Positions 1 through 12,903 of a stretch of 64,000 bases of DNA are shown in pieces (the first letter of the stretch is position 1; each line of letters opens with the position of its first letter). The notes under the pieces were generated by a model that saw nothing but the letters and a program-made list of their open reading frames with translations, did not search any database and had not been told where the DNA came from. Made by a program: the position numbers and the translations under genes. The DNA comes from Anniella stebbinsi. Taxonomy: Eukaryota > Chordata > Lepidosauria > Squamata > Anniellidae. Where the stretch lies: assembly GCA_029215795.1 (NCBI GenBank), contig JARDYH010000005.1, positions 8,712,001 to 8,776,000 on the forward strand, written 5' to 3'.

Positions 1-797
1 CAGGCAGCTGCCTCAGCCAGCAGATTTTGTGCCCGATTAAGTGTGACAGTAGGAGATGGATGGAACTAACCTAGAAGACACAGTCCATCAGGAAGGGAAC
101 TTCCCCTGCCAAAACGTTACTGAAATGAGCCAGAGCTGTGCAAGGGCACTGTTTCCTTGACCCAGAATTGGGGGCTCTGGGTTGCCGTTTCTTTACAATA
201 TTAACTATGGAATTTGTGGAACTGCTCCCATAAATATCCAGAAAACTGATGACGGCGTGAGCCAAAATTGGACCAAAAAACCCCCCGAACTGCAGCAAAG
301 TCGTGTCTATGATGAATGGACACATAGATACAATACCCTACCATGAGGCAGGATGTTGCCCCTATCTCAGGCAGCAGATATGATGAGGGGGCAAAATGAG
401 GGAGTACTTGCACCTGCTCTCACGCACCCACCGGCCCAGAAGTTAGGAAAGAAGTGCTGAAGTATTTATTCCTTTGGTGAGAGGATTGAGCCCTTCCCTT
501 TCTATTAGGGGGTCCGATCCACCCACTGGCACAGCAGGAGCTGTGCCAACTACTTCCTTCCCAGGAGGCGGACTCCCTGAGAGGGGATTTAAGTCCCCCT
601 TCAACTCACTGTCCACCTGCCACCAACTCCTGTTGAAGGCAGGGTTGAAGAAGCCCTCCACAAAAGTGGTCCTTGTACTTCAACACAGGGTTCCTCAGCA
701 GTCAGCAGTCTGTGTCACTTCCTGGAAACCCTGCGTGAAGAGAAAGAGTGCTGTTCCTGCCTCCCCCTTCCTGCCCTGCTCCAGGTCCAGCCACTGC

Positions 798-985
798 AAC
801 ATAAGAACATAAAAAATATAAAATGAGCCCTGCTGGATCAGACCAAGGGTCCATCTAGTCCAGCATTCTGTTCACACAGTGGCCAACCAGCTGTCGACAG
901 GAGACCCACAAGCAGGACATGAGGGCAACAGCACCCTCCTGTCCATGTTCCCCAGCAACTGGTGTACATAGGTATGCTACATGCA
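798..985 (-). mobile_element. CR1-type LINE 3' end, 5'-truncated
   Basis: On the minus strand the sequence ends ...TGGACTAGATGGACCCTTGG, then TCTGATCCAGCAGGG and a tail containing TTCTTATGTT. This is the typical 3' end of a reptilian CR1-like LINE. The same sequence recurs at 25056 and 26726. It is only a 3' fragment with no coding capacity. Confidence 0.65.
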
Positions 986-1940
986 CAGGTGTCTTGCATT
1001 AAGTGAACGAATAGCGTAGGGAGGGGGATGCTTTAATAAGCTCTCCCCTTCCCTGCCGCCATCTTAAATTGTAGTTGGCGGGGGGGCAATTGGAAGAGGC
1101 TCAAAGGTCCCCTCTGATAATGAACGAGAAGGACCATTGTCTAGGAAGAAGGAAGAGGACGCAGCAAACCTTTCTCTCTTTAACAAGGTACAATCAGCAT
1201 AAGGCCATAGGGAGCAAAGGCACGGAACAATGGCAGACCATGGGAAGCAGTGAGGATGGCGCCACATTCTCATGCGAATTTCTGCAACAGATTGCATGAA
1301 AAACTGCCTCCCTGGAGGCACCCTAAGGAAATACGCTCATGTCACACTGCAGATTCCTTGCAACCCTCTGTCACAGTGCCTGAACTTTCTCTGACGAGAC
1401 GAAGTCGTGTGTCAGTCCGATCATGCTCTCCTGCTGTCGCACCGGGAGACGGGAGGACTGCAGCATTCGCAATAAGGCATCCACAAATGGAAACGCCTCT
1501 GTGGAAGAACAAGGCGAGCTCTTTGCAATCACGCTGCAATCAAAATATTACAAAGGGAGAGAGGACAAGGGGGGGACCTCTCCTGCCACAACTCAGATCC
1601 AAACACTTTTTACCCTACTCCCTGCAGCAGTCTTCCCTAACCTGGTGCCCGCCAGATGTTTTGGACTACAGCTCCCAGCATCCTACAGAATGAAGACAGG
1701 TAACAAGGAAAGAGATTTTATCTTAATGGCATGTTTGAATCCTTTGCTTGGGAACTCCCACTTCGTCTTTTGTTTTGTTACAAAAGGAAGTCATGGGGGA
1801 TCCAGATCAGGACTATGGTGCGGGGAGGGGGGCTTAACCCTTTCCCCCTTGCTGTTTTTCACGCTGAAAATCACACACACCACCCATATCTGAGCTGGTT
1901 TTCCCCCTTGCTGCTATTATTTTCTGCATATAGAAGCTTC

Positions 1941-1955
1941 GGGGGGGGGGGGGGG
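1941..1955 (+). repeat. Homopolymer run of 15 G
   Basis: Fifteen consecutive G residues in otherwise unremarkable non-coding sequence. Length in assemblies is often unreliable for such runs. Confidence 0.9.
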
Positions 1956-2419
1956 AAGTGCAATCCTGATCCAACCCCCTACGGGTGCTTTTTTAAAAGA
2001 AAAAGACACAGGGAATCCCAAGTATGAGATTCAAACATACCATTAAAGTCCAGCTTGGCCTTTAAAAACTCCTTGGATGCTTTAGTGGTAAAATATGTTG
2101 CATGGTATTTATTTTCCCCAGCTTTTTAGAAGCAATCTTAATTCTGCTATCTGTTTTACCCTGCTTTTATAATTGTGCGGTTTTTCACTTTTTGGAGGAG
2201 GGGGGTTCATTTTAATTGTTTTACCCTTTGTGTAAACAGCGCTGGGAATGCAAAAAATATAATAAATATATCACTGTTTCCCAAACCTGCAAAATCTGTT
2301 AGACCAGAAGCAGCAACAGGACAAAAGGAAAGTATGTGCGTCCAGCCAAAGGAAGCAATGCCTCCCTAAGGCAACTCTGAAAAACTATCGCTCCGCTCTC
2401 TTCTGCGTTAGCCGGATCA

Positions 2420-2820
2420 TATTTGGAGCAATGTGTCCAGTTCTGGATACCACATTTTAAGAAAGGCATGGACAAGCTGGAGCCCATCTAGAGAAGTCTT
2501 GTGAGAAACCGTTGAAAGAGCTTGGTACGATCAGCCTGGAGAAAGGATGTCATGCAGAAGATGGAGCAGGCTTGGGCCTCTCTTGCTTCAGAGGGCAGGA
2601 CTAGAACCAGTGGGTGGAAATGGCAAGGAAGCAGATTTCAGCTATACATCCCAATGATGAAGGCTGCTCAGCAGTGAGACAGATTGTTGGGGGAATTCCA
2701 GTAGAGGGACAGCTACCTGTCAAAGATACCATAGCTTCATCATGCATTGTGGAGCCTGCATTAAGCAGGGGGTTGGACTAGATGATCTCAAAGGTCCCTT
2801 CCAACCCTGTGATTCCATAA
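2420..2820 (+). mobile_element. CR1 LINE 3' end
   Basis: The left part includes GAGCAATGTGTCCAGTTCTG. The right end has GGGTTGGACTAGATGATCTC, then AAAGGTCCCTTCCAACCCTG and TGATTCCATAATTG. These are hallmark CR1 3' sequences ending in an ATTCYRTG-like tail. It is 5'-truncated, as most CR1 copies are. Confidence 0.8.
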
Positions 2821-3709
2821 TTGTAGGTGAAGGAAGACGTAATGGCCCAGTTCACGCACAATGACAATCCATCAGATCAGACTCCGGGTAACTGCTCCCC
2901 ATATACATATGTATGTATTTCTACTCTGGCTTTTAGGGAACAAAACAAGCAGGAATTCCAGGCTCAGACAACACGCTAAACAACTCAGGGACAGATCTTC
3001 CCTGCGCGCAAGCCGCAGTGACTAGCACGCTGGTTCATTCATAACAACCCATGGTTTAAAAAACAACAACTCCGTTTTATCGTGGCATCCAAACCGGGCC
3101 AAAATTTTAGGGCAGTGGTCCGCTCTGGAAAAGCCATCACCGTGTTCCATCTAAACATACCTTTTCTCCTGAGAATCAAGCGCAGGAGGGGTGGGGAATA
3201 GGGAAATGGCTGATTAACCCCTCGCCTGCCTCCCTGCTCCCCCAGGTTCACCAAAGAAGTTGTCCTTTACAAACGGGATCTTTTTTGTGTGGGCAATGAT
3301 TAAGGTGACAAATTTACAGATACATGTATGAATATTAATGTGGCACTTTTAAAAATAAAAAAGGCAGACAGCCCTGCCTGAAGCATGGTGAGAACGTCTG
3401 ACAGCTGAACGTACAATCAGTTTGCTGGTGCTCAGGTCTGTCATTTCTGCTGCAAAGCCAGATTCACCCTTTAGCTGAGGGACCCGGTGAGTCAGCGCTT
3501 TTTTTCGTTAATCTTATGTCCTTCTCGAGCCATAGAGTGCTGGTTTGGATGTAGAGGATCTGAGTACAAATCCCTGCTTACTTAGCCATGAACCTCACAA
3601 TAGGGCTTTAAGAAAGTTTCCCTGTGTCAGGGTGGAAGCATCCCTCCCAAAACTAATGTACATAAAACAGGATGAGGGAATACTATCACATCCTGATCCC
3701 TGGCAACAA

Positions 3710-3795
3710 AAGGCTGCAACCCTACACACACCTACCTGCAAGTAAGTCCCACTGAACTCAGCAGGACTTACTTTTGAGTAGACACACACAGACAT
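3710..3795. repeat. Short palindromic repeat (AGTAAGTCC...GGACTTACT type)
   Basis: AAGTAAGTCCCACTGAACTC is followed by an inverted match, GCAGGACTTACTTTTGAGTA. Related copies lie near 24690, 28757, 36315, 39720 and 45965, so this is a dispersed short palindromic family, probably a very small MITE. Confidence 0.6.
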
Positions 3796-4306
3796 TGGCT
3801 CAGTTCAGACGACACATTAGGCAACGGAGGAGGGGGGGAACAATCGTCAGTTGTGTTGCGTATTGTGTCGTCTGGAGGGCAGCACACAACGCACACACAA
3901 CTGACAGTATGTTAATCAGGCACTTTAAACAACGGAGCAAAACAACGGGCTTGCACGTTGTTTAGCCCGAAGCCCTGTTGTTTAAAGTGTCGTCCGAATT
4001 CAGCCCCCCCTCTCTCCGTGGACTATTCCGTTTCGTAATAGAGTTCTGCTGCCTGGAGCAGCCAAAAAACCCCAGCCGCTCTATGCAGCTGGCAGAACTC
4101 ACGGTGCATGCTGGGATACGGCTGGGGGACACACGGAGGAGAGGCTGCAACCAAAATGGCCGCCACAAGTTCCTTGCAGCCAGGGCGTTTGCCGGTTCCG
4201 AGCAGCGCCGGCTGCAGCGTGTCATCTGTGGAGCTCCTCCTGCCTAACGCAAGGTCAGTACGTTATTTACCCCTCCATTGCTTAATATGTCGTCCGAACT
4301 GAGCCA
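3796..4306. mobile_element. Non-autonomous DNA transposon with TIRs (TGGCTCAGTTCAGACGACAC family)
   Basis: The left end TGGCTCAGTTCAGACGACAC is matched in inverted orientation by the right end GTCGTCCGAACTGAGCCA. An internal GTGTCGTCCGAATTCAGCC near 3988-4006 looks like another copy of the same terminus, so the element may be composite. There is no coding capacity and no clear target-site duplication. A second member lies at 41341-42210. Confidence 0.7.
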
Positions 4307-4326
4307 CTGTGATCTAAATAATCTGG

Positions 4327-4430
4327 GAGAGATGTTTTGGACTTCAACTCCCATCAACCCCAAACAGCACGGCCAATAGCCAGGAATGCTGGCAACTGTA
4401 GTCCAAAATATCTGGAAAGCATCCGCTTGA
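4327..4430. repeat. Palindromic repeat, CTACAACTCCCATCA family
   Basis: GATGTTTTGGACTTCAACTC at the left is mirrored by an ACTGTAGTCCAAAATATCTG right half, with GCCAGGAATGCTGG in the middle. Relatives are at 1630-1690, 4583-4740, 5941-6025, 16049-16160, 28493-28618, 32283-32345 and 49450-49512. Confidence 0.6.
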
Positions 4431-5940
4431 GATAAGCTGGTAGTGCGAAGCAGGAAGCGGAGAGGACAGAGGCAGGCCCATCATGAGGCAAGAGGAGAAG
4501 GCGGCAAATGGGAGGCGGGCAGAAATGATCCATGGAGAACAACCAAGTTGGAAATTCTCATGCACAACCCCTATTGCAGCCTTGTCCAAGCTGGAGCCCT
4601 CCGGATGTTTTGGACTGCAACTTCCATCATCCCTGATCATTGGTCACTCCCATAATCCCTGATCATTGGTCATGTTGGCTGGGACTGGTGCGAGATGTAG
4701 GTCAAGCCATCTGAAGGAAGCCAGGCTGCGGAAGGCTGCCCTACTGAACTGAAGAACAGCTGGACAAGACCTCTACGGTGTTCTTGGGCAGCTATTCTTT
4801 GTTTCTACGGGGTTTGCTGCGCACGAGGGCTTTTCGATGGGTTGTGTCCCATGCTGGTCAATGGTGTGGATGGGGTGACTGGGGGTGGGGGAAGCCATTT
4901 GGGATTTCTATCTCAGACTCCACTTAGGCCAACTCTTTGCCTGGAGCCAGAGAGGGGAGGGTGACTGGGGGTGGGCGAGAGGAGCCCGATGCTGCCATGG
5001 CTGCACCACTGAGGGATGATCCTGCTGGTCCAGCTAGACAAGCTGTGATCAGCGCAGGGAATCTGCATATGGACGGCGGGTGGGAAGTGTACTGACTCAG
5101 CCCACCTGTCACATGCAAAAGCCTCCAGCTGGAAGCAACTTAATATATATAAGCAGGTGGCTGGGAGAGAGACTGCCGTGGCGAAGAACGCACCGCCAGG
5201 CTCAAGAGAGCCTCGATAAACTCTCCTTCAAGCACAGCCACTCACGCCCTCCGCAAGCCCATCTCAGCTCCAAACATGTATCAATCTTATAACGCTTTTA
5301 ACAGTCATGGTCCCCCCACCCAACAATCTGGGCAATTGCAGTTTGTTGACGGTGCTGGCTATCCCCCCTGCCCACAGATTGCAATTTCCAAGGCCCCTGG
5401 AATGACAAGGAAGCCATTTACAGTATGCTGGGTGTAGAGACGCCCTTACAAACTATTTCTGAACTCATCTATCCTCATCAGCGGCTAGACCAGCCTTCCT
5501 CAACCTGGTGTCCTCCGTGGGTGGGGGTTGGGGGGGTTCTATACAATCCTGCATTGGTATGTCATTCCCTCAAAACACCGCAGCATCGCTGCTGCAAGGC
5601 ATGAACAATAAAGGTAGATGGCAGGAGGGAGCACAGGCTATCCAGCCAGAAAAAAACACAGCGACAGTGGCCATTTCGCTTGACAAGCTCGCCCCCTGCC
5701 CCTGCTCTGCATTCCTGCTCTTACCCGATTTGGCCACTTGGATAACCCAAACCAAGGCCACAACTGACACACAAAAGAAACAACTTGGTGACCTCAGAGC
5801 AAAGGGAAGAGTCATGGTAAATCGACACATCCAAAAAGCGCAGTTTCAGCAGGAAAAGCGAGTTAGCGGCTGCGTCATATAAACAACGCAGTGCCACTGT
5901 GCAGCCATAGCAGGGTAAATAGGGCAGATAGTCACACACA

Positions 5941-6025
5941 CCAAATGTTTTGAACTACCATTGACTGAGGCTGATAGGAGTTGGCTGCCCAAAGCATCTG
6001 AAGGGCAACAGGTTGGAAAAGTCTG
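5941..6025. repeat. Palindromic repeat fragment, CTACAACTCCCATCA family
   Basis: CCAAATGTTTTGAACTACCA at the left and GCATCTGAAGGGCAACAGGT at the right are the inverted ends of the dispersed palindromic repeat described at 4327. It is diverged. Confidence 0.5.
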
Positions 6026-7764
6026 CCCTGGACTCTCTCCACACCAGGAAATCTGATTTCTTGAACTCACCAAGTCCCATTCCCCAAACGCCAGGCATTT
6101 AATACAGATTTCTATATTCTTACCAGGAATTCCTAAATATTGGCCCTTCTCAAGAGAATAGTAACATATTTGAGCCTCCCCAAATTTAATTAAAGGAAAA
6201 GGAGAGATGTCTCAGCTGCCAGCTCTCACCCGTGAAGTCCTTTGGGATTCTGGAGTTTAGGAACTCTGCTGAGAGTCATGCCATGATCGTGCTCCCCTAC
6301 TAGAACTGGAGAAAGTAGCCTCAGTCATCTTGGCTTCCCTGCCCCCATTCCACAACTCCCTCCCACCCCACCCAACTCCTTAACCTGCTTGGCGATGGAA
6401 ATACAAACACAGACACGCTCACACAAAGACAGAGTTCCGTCTCAAATTTGACAATAGAATCCAAGGGCCCAAGCTACAACCTCTCTATGCCTGCTTCAAT
6501 CCACAACAATTCATTCCCTTGACTAAGCTTGGAATAGAAAGAAATGTTTTCCCCTAGCTAATCGGGAAAGTAATTACCGTTCTTATCCATGCATACATAC
6601 ATACTGCAAATGCACACGCGCTCTTCGGTGTGGATGAAGCTGATATATCTTGGAACTAGACTTCCCAGATGTATTTCTCTTGTACAAGGTAACGGTTCAA
6701 AGTCTAACAATTTATTCACTAATACGATTGTTCTTTCAAGTACTTGGAGACCCTCACCCATCAGAGAGCTCGGGCCTTGTGGGACATGAGCACAGATGCA
6801 TAATGAAGGACAGCCTCTGCCGCAAAGGTCTTAAAGTCCAGGGGAGCTTCCAGACAAGGCTTTTACTATGCAATCGCCCTGTGCCATTCACGAAATTTTA
6901 CAGAGGATCCAGATGACACTGTCTTCCATTTATAACCCTCCCTTATGTTTCCCCACTGTTTCTTCCATCTTTTATTTTTTTTAACTATGAAAACAACGCT
7001 GTTAGGGATGGAAAGATGGAGGAACCTGCACAGTGCCTTTTGAACGGTGGTCCTCCGACTGGAAGCGCCTTGGATATATAAAGGCTCCCCCGCTCCCAAG
7101 AGCGTATATTAAGTCGTAAGATAATGAAGTTATCTGCATGACTAAGTCAGCAGGGAACTGAAGAATCAGATCCCGGTGTTCTGAGTACCGGAAGACCCTT
7201 TAGCTTCCACGCTGGTAACTCAAAAGGCCTCTCCTCTGTATTATGAGCGACTCATAAAACTGGCATCTGAAATTGTCACTGCCGCGCAATGTTCCACCTA
7301 TAAGCCTCCCGAGGGAATATTCATTTTTTTCAGCACTAGCCAACACAAAACAGCTCTTACGAAACCAAACTGCAGCTGGGAAAATATAGACATAATCTGA
7401 AAGCCACGGGGATAACGTTACCAAAACCCTTTATGGAACAAAAGAATTTCATGTCACTGGAAGAGCAAATAGAGAGGAGGTAAAAAGAACTGCCTACAGT
7501 CCACCATGCTCCCATCATGCTTCCTTTCTACCCCTCCCTCCACCATCTTGGGCTGTGGTACCTAGTAGTTGCAGCCAGCATTCCTGCTCTTTTTCAACAG
7601 TGTTGCCTGCTAGCATAGGTGTAGCCAACATGGGATCCCAGACCTGGTATAATTTCATTGGCACATCCGTTTTCCAACTAGACATGACCATATCAGCAGC
7701 AACCAATCGCAGGCAAAAAGAGCTTACCCCATTAAGATGCATGGGTAAAGCAACCCACCTCATG

Positions 7765-7990
7765 GTAAGTGTAGTGAAGTGATAAGATTAGACTTGAATC
7801 AAAGAAAACTGGGTTCAGCTCCTCACTCATCCACAAAGGGTGACTGGGTGGCCTTGGGCTAGTCACTATCATTCAATCTAATCTACCTCATTAAGATGTT
7901 TCAAGTACAAAATGGGAGGAGGGGGAGGGAGCGGATCCAGGCATGCCAAGCCTGAGAAAGGGTGGGGTAAAAATTGAATATATAAACAAA
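7765..7990 (+). mobile_element. Diverged tRNA-derived SINE
   Basis: It contains a degenerate Pol III box B (GGGTTCAGCTCCTC), then GGGTGACTGGGTGGCCTTGG and GCTAGTCACT. It ends in sequence resembling the common GGTATAAA-type SINE tail. The layout matches the better copies at 24071 and 58898. Old and diverged. Confidence 0.55.
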
Positions 7991-8717
7991 AATGGTCCCG
8001 TAACCCAAATGGCAGCCTTCAAAGGGTAACTGGAAATGAGGACTGTGTTACTTAGGTATTTTTTAGTTCTATACTAGCCACTAACCACTCCCCACTCAGC
8101 CATACCACAGAAGGAGTAGAATAAATGCGTGCTTTCTAGCCCCATTTGTCCAATGTCCCTCCTTGTCTCCATTCCACACATCATTTTTTATCAGGGCTAG
8201 TTTAGATTGGATAGAAAATTCCCCCCTACCTCCTCCAAAGTCCTTATTGTACCCCAGCCCTGCACAACTTGTGACTCACAAAATTGAACCCAGCCCGCCA
8301 GCCACATCAGGTCTGCCATCGCTAACTGGCATAGTAAGGCATCTCCTGAGGGGACATGCATGGTCTAGAGCACTTAGCGCCAACCAGAGCTCCTGAAACC
8401 AGGGCCAGATCTACACCAAGCAGGATATAACACTTTGAAAATGGTTTGAAAACGGTATATGTAATGGGTCCTGGGCAAGAACAGTTGTCAAAAGCATCAT
8501 AAACTGTTATGAAGCAATAGTGTAGATCCTGCCCAGATCGGCTTGTACCCCTCACAGCCCTGACCATTTTACTCAATGGGCCAGTTCGCACAATCATTGT
8601 AGGCCAAACAAGCCACGACAGTTTGTTTAAGCCATAGTGTACGCTGGGCATGATTTGCAGAATCACCCATTTGGGTGCAGCTTGTCATGTCATCCAAACC
8701 TCAGCAGCATGGCTTGT

Positions 8718-8786
8718 TTGAGGGGAAACAACCCTCAAATAACCCAACAACACCCATGGGTTATTTGAGGGTTGTTTCCCCCTCAA
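8718..8786. repeat. Strong inverted repeat (hairpin)
   Basis: The left arm (8718-8746) begins TTGAGGGGAAACAACCCTCA. The right arm (8757-8786) is its reverse complement apart from one extra C. The loop is about 10 nt. It sits inside a wider region (about 8579-8905) with TIR-like words such as CAGTTCGCACAATCATTGTA, so it is probably the core of a palindromic DNA transposon. Confidence 0.7.
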
Positions 8787-10308
8787 GAAAACCATGTCAC
8801 ATGGGTTCGGACAACACAACAAGCCACACCCAGGCAGATAATTAGGGAAATGGCACCCAGTACACAATAAGGCTAAAACGAGTCACCATGGTTTGTTTAG
8901 CTTAGGATGACTGTCCAAAATATATCTACGCCCTCTGCTTTTCTCTCATTCATAGTGCCCTGTGCCATGATTTGCCTGGCAGCCTCAAGGGGCACATGGG
9001 AAGAGGTAGCAAATCAAAATGGAGCAAAGACCAAGTCAGGAGAATGTGACAGGCGGCAGGCAGGCTGCTGGTGGTTGTGGCAAGGAAGAGCAAATGGCCT
9101 TCCTACTCACTACAGAATTGGGCTGGATGGCCTAGGGCTCTCTCCTCCCCAGCTGGTCTGGGAGAGGAGGAGTGAACCCCAGGCTTGCCAGTCCACACAC
9201 ATGGACTGGCCAAATCCTAAACCTGTGAGCAGAGACCATGGTTAATTATTTGTTCAATAGGCAAGGAAAGGTATCAATAGATAAATTAGGACTACAGGAG
9301 TTTGACCTAAACCAAAACATGCTTTCTTAACCATCCCATATCCTACTGTGTCCCATTCCAGTCCTGTTTTTCAGGAACACCCCCCCAACCAACCACCACC
9401 ACCACAGGCAATGGCACACATCTCTGTCCTATCCACCAGTTGCCACGCCGTATGTTCAGTCCAAGCCACATCTAGGGATTAATTCCTTCTCCATGGAGGA
9501 AGAGACCCAAATTCAGAAATGTATCCAGGGATGACCACACATAACAAACCTCGCAGGGCCCCAGGTGGGAAGGGGGCAACGGGGCGGGGGGACATGGGAT
9601 AGGGGCAGAGTGGGGAATCTAATTTCAAGAGCTAAAGGGAACGGGCGAAAGACAAGAAAATAATTTTTATTTTTATTTCTTTTTAAATGCAACTGACCTG
9701 ACTGTTCTTGAATTTTCCCCATCCGACCTGCAAAGCAAAGAGACAGAAATGGTCAGCAGGGTTAAGATTAGAATGACTATCCAGGTTAAGGATTGGTGTG
9801 GATGCAGTTCTGGCTGAGGTATGCTTAGCATTAGGAAGTGTTAAATGGCCAGGTTTCAAGAGGTCAATTAGGATCTGAACGAAGAAACAGGCTGTGGAAG
9901 ATGGTAGAACTTCTGCCTTTGTTTAGGATTCACCCAACAGTTTTAAAACTGGAGTCCTTTGGAATCAGCTTAGAGTTGAATGGAAACACCCAGATCCCGA
10001 TGGTACCCCTCAATCCCTAGAATGAAAAAAGGGAATATCGACCCTGGTGTTGAATAAAGTTAAAATTGTTTAATATTTATTTCACCTTGAAAAATGATTA
10101 GTTCTTTTAGAGAAGATAAAAAGACTAATACAAAAGCTCGATGTTTTGGTCCCTGAGGTCCTTCATCAGGAGCTGTAAATAAACAAAACAGTCTAGTCTA
10201 TCAAGGCTCTTAATGTTATACAATTTGTAATATCATATCTAAAACATACTAAATCCAAAAAGTTACAAAACGAAGATCAACTCCCCCTTTTTCATTCTGT
10301 TTGTTGGT

Positions 10309-10343
10309 GTTAGCGTGAGGGTTAGCGTGAGGGTTAGGGTTAG
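10309..10343 (+). repeat. Short telomere-like tract
   Basis: GTTAGCGTGAGGGTTAGCGT then GAGGGTTAGGGTTAG: two TTAGGG-type units beside variant GTTAGCGTGAGG units. It abuts a transposon end at 10344-10381. Confidence 0.6.
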
Positions 10344-10381
10344 TCAACCCACCATTGACTATCGTGTCGTCCGAATTGAGC
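10344..10381. mobile_element. Solo right end of the TIR transposon family
   Basis: TCAACCCACCATTGACTATC then GTGTCGTCCGAATTGAGC matches the right terminus of the 41341-42210 element (CAACCCACCATTGACTAATG). No matching left end was found nearby, so it is a remnant. Confidence 0.55.
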
Positions 10382-12242
10382 AAATGTGTCTAGTGTTAGG
10401 AGATGCATGGGAGGGGGAGGGGTTTTGTTTTTTGTTTTTATCAGTGAAGCAAACACTCTGGGGCAAGAAGAGTATCTTTGCAGTATCACAAGACGATAAG
10501 AGAGTCAAATGGGAGGCAGATCTCATCCTCTTGAGTGAGCCAGCATTGAACATTACACTCGCAAGCAAGTAGTCAGGAATGTTTTTGTTCGGGATGCGGA
10601 TGAAGGGTACCCAGCCTGGGGAGAGAAGTGTTGACTAACTTTTAAGTCAACATGGAAAGAAAAGGCTAGCAATGTAAGTGCCTGGTTCGGTTTAAGAATC
10701 GGTCCAGCTCAAAACACTAGGGCACATATATTACAAATCAAATACTATTTCCCCCCAAAGCTCTCGTCCTCTTCCAAGTATTGAAACAAAGTTCTGGACA
10801 TGCATGGCCAGTGTTCAGCAGGCCGGGTGCCCAAAGCCAAATGCTTTATGAGTACATGCATAGAGGTTCCTTGAGTAAAACACCCTCAACAGGCCTCCTC
10901 CTTTATGGAGTCTACCTTTTAACTACCCTTGTTGCCAGTTACTATTGCTCATCCTCCTGTTCCTCATTATTGCTACCACCTGCTTTCTCGCCAGATGGGA
11001 AGCCAGTGAGCAAGCAGGGAATTGGCACCCGTTACGCCTCATTTTCACCAGCACCATTTTCTGGGTCAGAGAAAGAGGCAGGTGATTAAGCAGGTTGCAA
11101 GGGTGAAGAGGAGATGCAAGCCATGAGGGTTCTAACCAGTGGGCCCCTGGCTGGGGTGTGGGCCCTGGGCAAGTGCCTACCCATGCCAACCCCTGACGCT
11201 AGCCCTGAATGTCATCGCAGTCACATCTCATTGAATGCTGTGAAACTGCTTGAACTACAATGCCAGCTGTTTTGGAAGCACACATGTAGGAGTCATTTAA
11301 CAATAACTGCTTAGTCTCAACGAAATTCAAGTTGATTGCCATGAACCTCATGTCCAAGTCATCCAATCAAGGAGCCTTTAGCTTGGCATCTTCTCTGTCA
11401 GGGCCAATCAATTCTCTTGATTGTTTCTTGCAAATATTGCAAGGGATTATCTCCTATCCAGCTCTTAATCCTTCTCTTGTTCCTGCATGTATTTGTTGGA
11501 TTTTTGTGGGGTGAATGTCAAAGTGAATCTTCACTACGGATAATAATATGGGATGGATGCAGGGCAGGTGAAACCAATTCCCAAACAACAATACAGCAAC
11601 ACATATGTGCAAGTAAGTGCATGAGCTAGGAAAGAAAACTTTCAGAAAACAGACATGCTTTTTCCAAACTCTTATGAATACCAAACGGATTCTGAGTCAA
11701 CCTCAGGGGAGTTCTCCCGTCATTGTTAAATGCCTAAATACAAGTTGCTTTGTACTTTTAAAATTATAATTTTAATAAAACTGAAATAAGCACCATAAGC
11801 ACGCCAGTTCTCCCAGTATCTTTGCACTAACTAGTAGAACACCAGAAGGAGGGAGCAGGCTTACCTATCACACCAGTTGAACAGAAGGCTCCTGGCACAT
11901 TTTTTCTGACAGTACCATACCGAGAAAAACCTGGGACCAAACCAGACAAGACACTGGAGATCCATTAAAAAAAATTTTTTTTTATGTAGCTGCCGAGGGG
12001 GCGAACTGCATGTAGCACTTGGGGAAGTGGGGAGTTAAGCCTTTCCCTCAGGGTATTTTCTCAATGTATATTTCCCCTTGGGGGCAAATAGCACCAGGGC
12101 AATCTGCACTGGGGAAATGGGTGTGGCGGAAAGCATTAAATGCCCCCCTTGTCCTAGTACCTGATCCAAGCCATTTCCCTCACCACCATCCTGGTGCCGG
12201 TTTTTAAACAATGTAAAGGAATTTAAAGAGACGGGAGACCCA

Positions 12243-12443
12243 ATCACAACAGTTAAAGTTGCAGGGGCCCTGCCTTCTTTTGTATATGGTCACTCTAGTA
12301 TAGTGCCTGCAACTTTAACTGTTGTGATGAAGAGGGAATTTCACCAGGAACTAATTGCATACAAATGACACTGGCTGAAATTCCCTTTTCTCTACAACTG
12401 TTAAAGTTACATGAGCCCTGACCTGGATTTTATCTGGTCACCC
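12243..12443. mobile_element. Palindromic TA-flanked MITE, left arm missing
   Basis: It carries the spacer (CCTTCTTTTGTATATGGTCA) and the full right half (GCAACTTTAACTGTTGTGAT to ATTTTATCTGGTCACCC, then TA) of the family at 35.9-45.4 kb. GAGACCCA occurs both just before the truncated start and shortly after the right end. That suggests deletion by short homology. Confidence 0.75.
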
Positions 12444-12903
12444 TAGTGACATGAGACCCAACGACGAGAGAGTGTTTTTCACCATGCCACCAGACCAATG
12501 TATGGATTGGAGCTGAAGCAAACTGCTTCGTCATCTTTCCTAACAAAGCAGGGAAATTGCCTCTACTTAACAATGCTATGTACCTAAAATCCCATCCATG
12601 TACTCCACACTGATTAACCTAGATTTGCTTTTTGCACCCTTTTATGGTTATACTTTATGGTTAAGGAAGGGAATTCTTAGTTACGTCAGCAGTTTTGAAC
12701 AGAAAGCTAGAGGCAGTCTTTGTTCTAGATCCTTAAACAATTTTACTACCTCCAGGCTCTCTATTCAAAAATACCAACACAGCTAAGAATCCCCACCTCA
12801 ACCGTAAAGCATATATTATAAAGGGGTGCAAAAAAAAAATCACCCTTGCCCAGTTTATAGTGCAATAGGCAAGATCAGACCAAGATATTTTGGTACATCA
12901 CAG

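Noticed and set aside
10309..10343. True interstitial telomere site
   Set aside because: Only two TTAGGG-type units; the rest are variant units and the tract joins a transposon end.
12243..12443. Possible promoter or riboswitch-like hairpins in the palindromic sequence
   Set aside because: The same palindrome recurs at seven other places with TA flanks, so it is a MITE rather than a local regulatory structure.
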